From an uncultured Bacilli bacterium (GTDB lineage Bacteria > Bacillota_I > Bacilli_A > RF39 > UBA660), in assembly GCA_944372275.1 (NCBI GenBank), contig CALVYO010000055.1, positions 1 to 8,196 on the forward strand: a DNA stretch of 8,196 bases, in the 5' to 3' direction. The notes beneath the pieces are model-generated. The model was not told the origin of the DNA and did not search any database. It saw only the letters and a program-made list of their open reading frames with translations. Positions 5,626-8,196 of the stretch are shown in pieces. How positions within the stretch are numbered: position 1 is the stretch's first letter; each line of letters opens with the position of its first letter. The position numbers and the translations under genes were made by a program.

Positions 5626-6528
5626 GGAAATTTAATTTCTAAAATAAGAAAAGAAAAAGGAATGACACAAAGGGAATTAGCAGAAAAATTAAATGTGACC
5701 GATCGAGCAGTATCGAAGTGGGAAAGAGGATTATGTTGTCCTGATATATCATTATTAAAAGATTTATCGAAAATATTAGGTATTTCAATTTCTAAATTGG
5801 TATGTGGGGAAGAATTATCTGATGAAAGTATTAATAAAACAATACAATTTACTAAAAAAAATATAAAACAAAGAATAATAAAATATTTTAATATAACTTT
5901 AATTAGTATTATGATATTTTTAATTATATTTATTGTTTTAAGTATTTTTAAAGTAGAATTTAGATATCATAAAAAATATAAATATACTGTTGATTATGAA
6001 GCAATGGTAAAAGCTGAAGAAGATTCTAATTTAAAACAATATGAAGAAATAAAAAATAATGTTGATTTAATTTTAAACAATCAAGGAATATATAGTGATG
6101 ATGATTATGTACGTATAACAAATTATATCGATAATATTAAAAAAGTATTAAACTTAAATGAAAAAGAATATTTTAAAAAACAATATTATACTTATGATGA
6201 TTTAAAAAAATTAACTGAAAACTATAAAAATTATGATGATAGATTTTTAGATTATAGTGTGGATAACTCTATTGATGTTTATTACATATTAATAAAATAT
6301 GATATAAATAAAGCAAATAATATTCGTGATTGTAGTTGGAAGATAGATAATTATTGGGGATTTAAAAATAATTTAGGATATCTTAATACAGATTTTTCTC
6401 TTTATTATTATAATGTCCCTAAAGAATTAGCAAATAATATTTACTTTTCTTTAGGTAATAGGTATGATTTATATGATTTAATATTAAATGATATTATAGA
6501 AGTAGGTGAAATAAATGAAAATATTTAG
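5608..6528 (+). CDS. membrane-anchored XRE-family transcriptional regulator
   Basis: With the start at 5608 the protein has 306 aa. Residues 6-66 are a Cro/CI-type HTH (IGNLISKIRKEKGMTQ ... VTDRAVSKWERG ... LGISISKLVCGE). After a basic stretch (KKNIKQRIIK, 83-92), one hydrophobic helix at about 96-115 should cross the membrane, leaving roughly 190 residues outside, rich in Tyr, Asp and Asn and unfamiliar to me. The layout implies a one-component regulator binding DNA from the membrane, with a possible extracytoplasmic sensor domain. The topology is inferred. Its end overlaps the next gene by 14 bases, so the two are translationally coupled. The target is unknown; autoregulation would be typical of the family. 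The C-terminal domain could be a lineage-specific sensor or an interaction partner of the adjacent membrane protein. Confidence 0.85.
   Translation: MENENIGNLISKIRKEKGMTQRELAEKLNVTDRAVSKWERGLCCPDISLLKDLSKILGISISKLVCGEELSDESINKTIQFTKKNIKQRIIKYFNITLISIMIFLIIFIVLSIFKVEFRYHKKYKYTVDYEAMVKAEEDSNLKQYEEIKNNVDLILNNQGIYSDDDYVRITNYIDNIKKVLNLNEKEYFKKQYYTYDDLKKLTENYKNYDDRFLDYSVDNSIDVYYILIKYDINKANNIRDCSWKIDNYWGFKNNLGYLNTDFSLYYYNVPKELANNIYFSLGNRYDLYDLILNDIIEVGEINENI
6502..6525 (+). repeat. imperfect direct repeat, copy 2 (membrane-protein start region)
   Basis: GTAGGTGAAATA (6502-6513) runs directly into AATGAAAATATT (6514-6525), matching the two blocks of the copy at the XRE start. It contains the Shine-Dalgarno and ATG of the membrane-protein gene and codes for the last residues of the XRE protein. 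Confidence 0.6.
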
Positions 6529-7120
6529 ATTTATTTTAAGTATTATATTAACTATTTTATCTTGTTTTTTCATAATAAAATGTAATAATGGTACAGTAAT
6601 ATTTACACTTTTGATTTTTTTATTAATGTCTATACCATTTTATTTATTGTACAAAGACAAAAGAAAAAATAAAGTATACACAATTATAGTAAGTATAATT
6701 ATTTTGTTTTTAACAGTTTATATAATATCTAGTGCAGTTGATATTACTTCATCAACTTGGTATCTTTTAGGTATAGATACTACCGAAGAAGCAATAAATT
6801 ATAGTTATACTAAAGTGAATTTTTCATTTAATATTTTATTTACATTTTTATATTTTATATCTTTATTTTTAAATCTTTTTATAACGTTTGATAATTTTAT
6901 TAAAGAAAAAAGTAATAATAAGATAGACATATTAACTAGTATAATATTTTTATTAAATATAATTATTTATTTAAATGCTTATTTTAATCCTAAATTACCA
7001 GAAATAACAAATTATTCAAACATATATTATAATGCAGATTATGTATCACAATTTTATGGATTATTTGCAGTTTTGTTTATATGTATAATATTTTATACTA
7101 AAATAAATAGCCGAGATTAA
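6515..7120 (+). CDS. multi-pass membrane protein paired with the XRE regulator
   Basis: I do not recognise a family. The 201 residues hold about six hydrophobic helices (roughly 4-22, 28-47, 56-76, 104-126, 137-155 and 179-197). Two loops are longer: 77-103 with SSTWYLLGIDTTEEAINYSYTK, and 156-178 with FNPKLPEITNYSNIYYNADYVS, both Tyr/Asn/Thr-rich and probably outside. There is no enzyme motif. The start overlaps the end of the XRE gene by 14 bases and uses AGGTGA placed inside that gene, so the two products are probably made together and may act together, for example with this protein modulating the membrane regulator. That is inference from context. The gene ends in the shared bidirectional terminator. 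Confidence 0.75.
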   Translation: MKIFRFILSIILTILSCFFIIKCNNGTVIFTLLIFLLMSIPFYLLYKDKRKNKVYTIIVSIIILFLTVYIISSAVDITSSTWYLLGIDTTEEAINYSYTKVNFSFNILFTFLYFISLFLNLFITFDNFIKEKSNNKIDILTSIIFLLNIIIYLNAYFNPKLPEITNYSNIYYNADYVSQFYGLFAVLFICIIFYTKINSRD

Positions 7121-7133
7121 AGGCTATTTATTT
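7101..7133. terminator. bidirectional terminator shared by convergent genes
   Basis: AAATAAATAGCC (7101-7112) pairs with GGCTATTTATTT (7122-7133), a perfect 12-bp stem with a 9-base loop. A/T-rich flanks on both sides let it act in both directions. It overlaps the stop codons of both converging genes: TAA at 7118-7120 on plus and TAG at 7124-7126 on minus. Confidence 0.8.
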
Positions 7134-7966
7134 GTTATTCGATAAAAATTAATAGATGGTTTATTAAATAATCTAAATTTGTACATTGATGTTCCTAACC
7201 CACTAGATATATATAAATCAGTATTATTTATTTTATAATATTCATCATAATAATTTTTTGCGCTATCCGGCGTATATAAAGCACCAATAAAAGGTAATCT
7301 TACTTGACCATTATGAGAATGGCCGGCTAAAACTAAATCATATTTACTTAAATCTAAATTATCCACAGTATCTGGTTCGTGAACTAATAATATTGAATAA
7401 ATTGGTTTAATATCATCGGCCTTTAATTCTGAAATATATTTATCAAATTGTTCAGTTTTAATACCGACATCTTCTTCACCATAACCGATACCTGATATAA
7501 TAATTGGCTCATTACTTTTATAATATATTAATTCATACGTATTATCTAAGTTAGTAAATCCACTTTCTTTAATTATGTAATTATAATTATCTAAAGGTAA
7601 ATCGTGATTACCACTTATAGCATATTTTCCTAATTTAGCGTTTATTTTACTTAAACAATTGATTATAATATCTTTATTATATGATATTCTATCATCAATC
7701 AAATCACCAGTTAAAACGACAATATCAGGATTTATCTCATTAATTTTATCCACAATATTATTTAATTCTTTTTCATTGATTGTAGAACCATAGTGAACAT
7801 CTGATAAATGAACAATTTTTAATCCGTGATACGAATCGGTTATTTTGGTATTTACCACCTTATATTCTTTAATTTTTAATCCTTTTGTAGCAATAAATCT
7901 TGAATATAATAAAATTGAACTAATTAATAAAATAATAATAATCAAAGTAATAATAATTTTTTTCAT
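7124..7966 (-). CDS. membrane-anchored calcineurin-like metallophosphoesterase (YkuE/YaeI type)
   Basis: Residues 4-21 form an uncleaved-looking N-terminal membrane anchor (IIITLIIIILLISSILLY), placing the enzyme outside the membrane. The dinuclear metal motifs are complete and in order: DVH (D56, H58), GDLID (D88), GNHD (N120, H121), VHEPD (H196) and GHSHNGQ (H216, H218). The GHSHNGQVRLP ending is typical of the YkuE/YaeI branch, related to UDP-2,3-diacylglucosamine pyrophosphatases. A Gram-positive-type lineage should lack lipid A, so the natural substrate is unknown, perhaps a lipid phosphodiester or pyrophosphate. The 280 aa are full length. The Shine-Dalgarno AAGGTG overlaps the stop of the upstream protease gene only 8 bases away, so the two form an operon. 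Confidence 0.92.
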   Translation of the reverse strand: MKKIIITLIIIILLISSILLYSRFIATKGLKIKEYKVVNTKITDSYHGLKIVHLSDVHYGSTINEKELNNIVDKINEINPDIVVLTGDLIDDRISYNKDIIINCLSKINAKLGKYAISGNHDLPLDNYNYIIKESGFTNLDNTYELIYYKSNEPIIISGIGYGEEDVGIKTEQFDKYISELKADDIKPIYSILLVHEPDTVDNLDLSKYDLVLAGHSHNGQVRLPFIGALYTPDSAKNYYDEYYKINNTDLYISSGLGTSMYKFRLFNKPSINFYRITNK

Positions 7967-7974
7967 ATTTCACC

Positions 7975-8196
7975 TTAAAGAAAAAATAATAATACTGTTT
8001 GAATAAACATCATAATACCATTGTGGAAAAAATGTAAACTCATTGGAACAAAAATATTTTTAGATTTAACTAGAGTATAAGCAAATACTGCACCAGGAAT
8101 AGAATATGGGATAATATAAATTAAATCAATAAAATTATTAAAAGAACTTATTACGTGTAATCCTCCAAAAACTAATCCTGATATAATGATAAAAAA
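7975..8196 (-). CDS. CPBP family intramembrane protease, C-terminal part (cut by window edge)
   Basis: The minus strand reads open from the window edge for 73 codons to a TAA. The translated piece carries the later CPBP/CAAX-protease (Abi) motifs: LVFGGLH near its start (the FxxxH motif), PGAVFAYTLVKSKNIFVP in the middle, and SLHFFHNGIMM (the HxxxN motif), ending in a hydrophobic helix. The Glu-rich first motif (EExxxR) should lie outside the window. These multi-pass proteins cleave peptides within the membrane, and in Gram-positives some are linked to bacteriocin processing or self-immunity; the role here is unknown. The next gene starts 8 bases after the stop. Confidence 0.85.
   Translation of the reverse strand, partial: FFIIISGLVFGGLHVISSFNNFIDLIYIIPYSIPGAVFAYTLVKSKNIFVPMSLHFFHNGIMMFIQTVLLFFL

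Noticed and set aside
6515..6571. Lipoprotein signal (ILSC) at the N-terminus of the membrane protein
   Set aside because: The residues before Cys do not fit a good lipobox and the protein is multi-pass, so lipid modification is not supported.

Overview
The window is a strongly AT-rich, gene-dense bacterial segment. It opens with the last bases of a 23S rRNA and a complete 5S rRNA. The 5S is only about 104 nt by helix I pairing, and its shortened 3' half (GCGAAAATAGCAAGTTGCC) resembles Mollicutes 5S rRNAs. One gene ends in TGA inside a terminator hairpin, Trp codons are TGG, and Shine-Dalgarno sequences are Bacillota-like. Together these suggest a Mollicutes-related Bacillota lineage using the standard code (for example the uncultured RF39-type Bacilli). 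This placement is an inference.

Layout, plus strand 1-7120: (1) the end of the rRNA operon and its terminator; (2) a GH25 muramidase with no signal peptide, a MucBP-like domain and a basic amphipathic C-terminus; (3) the 23S rRNA m5U methyltransferase RlmD, apparently leaderless, its extended -10 box lying directly upstream of the ATG; (4) a tight four-gene cluster (2602-4722): an unrecognised 133-aa protein, a nucleoside 2-deoxyribosyltransferase-like protein, a GNAT acetyltransferase and a YwaF/TMEM164-like membrane protein; (5) a monocistronic divergent protein-kinase-like gene with a near-consensus promoter, a G6 Shine-Dalgarno and a terminator; (6) a two-gene unit in which a membrane-anchored XRE regulator overlaps a multi-pass membrane protein gene.

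Minus strand 7124-8196: a membrane-anchored calcineurin-like metallophosphoesterase and, upstream of it, the C-terminal end of a CPBP (CAAX-type) intramembrane protease cut by the window edge. The two transcription blocks converge on one shared bidirectional terminator that overlaps both stop codons.

No transposon, CRISPR array, tRNA or phage module was seen, and no gene-free stretch exceeds 300 bases. Most of the region looks like ordinary chromosome of a streamlined genome. The points most worth a second look are the divergent kinase-like protein, the membrane XRE/membrane-protein pair with its duplicated translation-start region, the leaderless rlmD promoter, and the signal-less GH25 enzyme.
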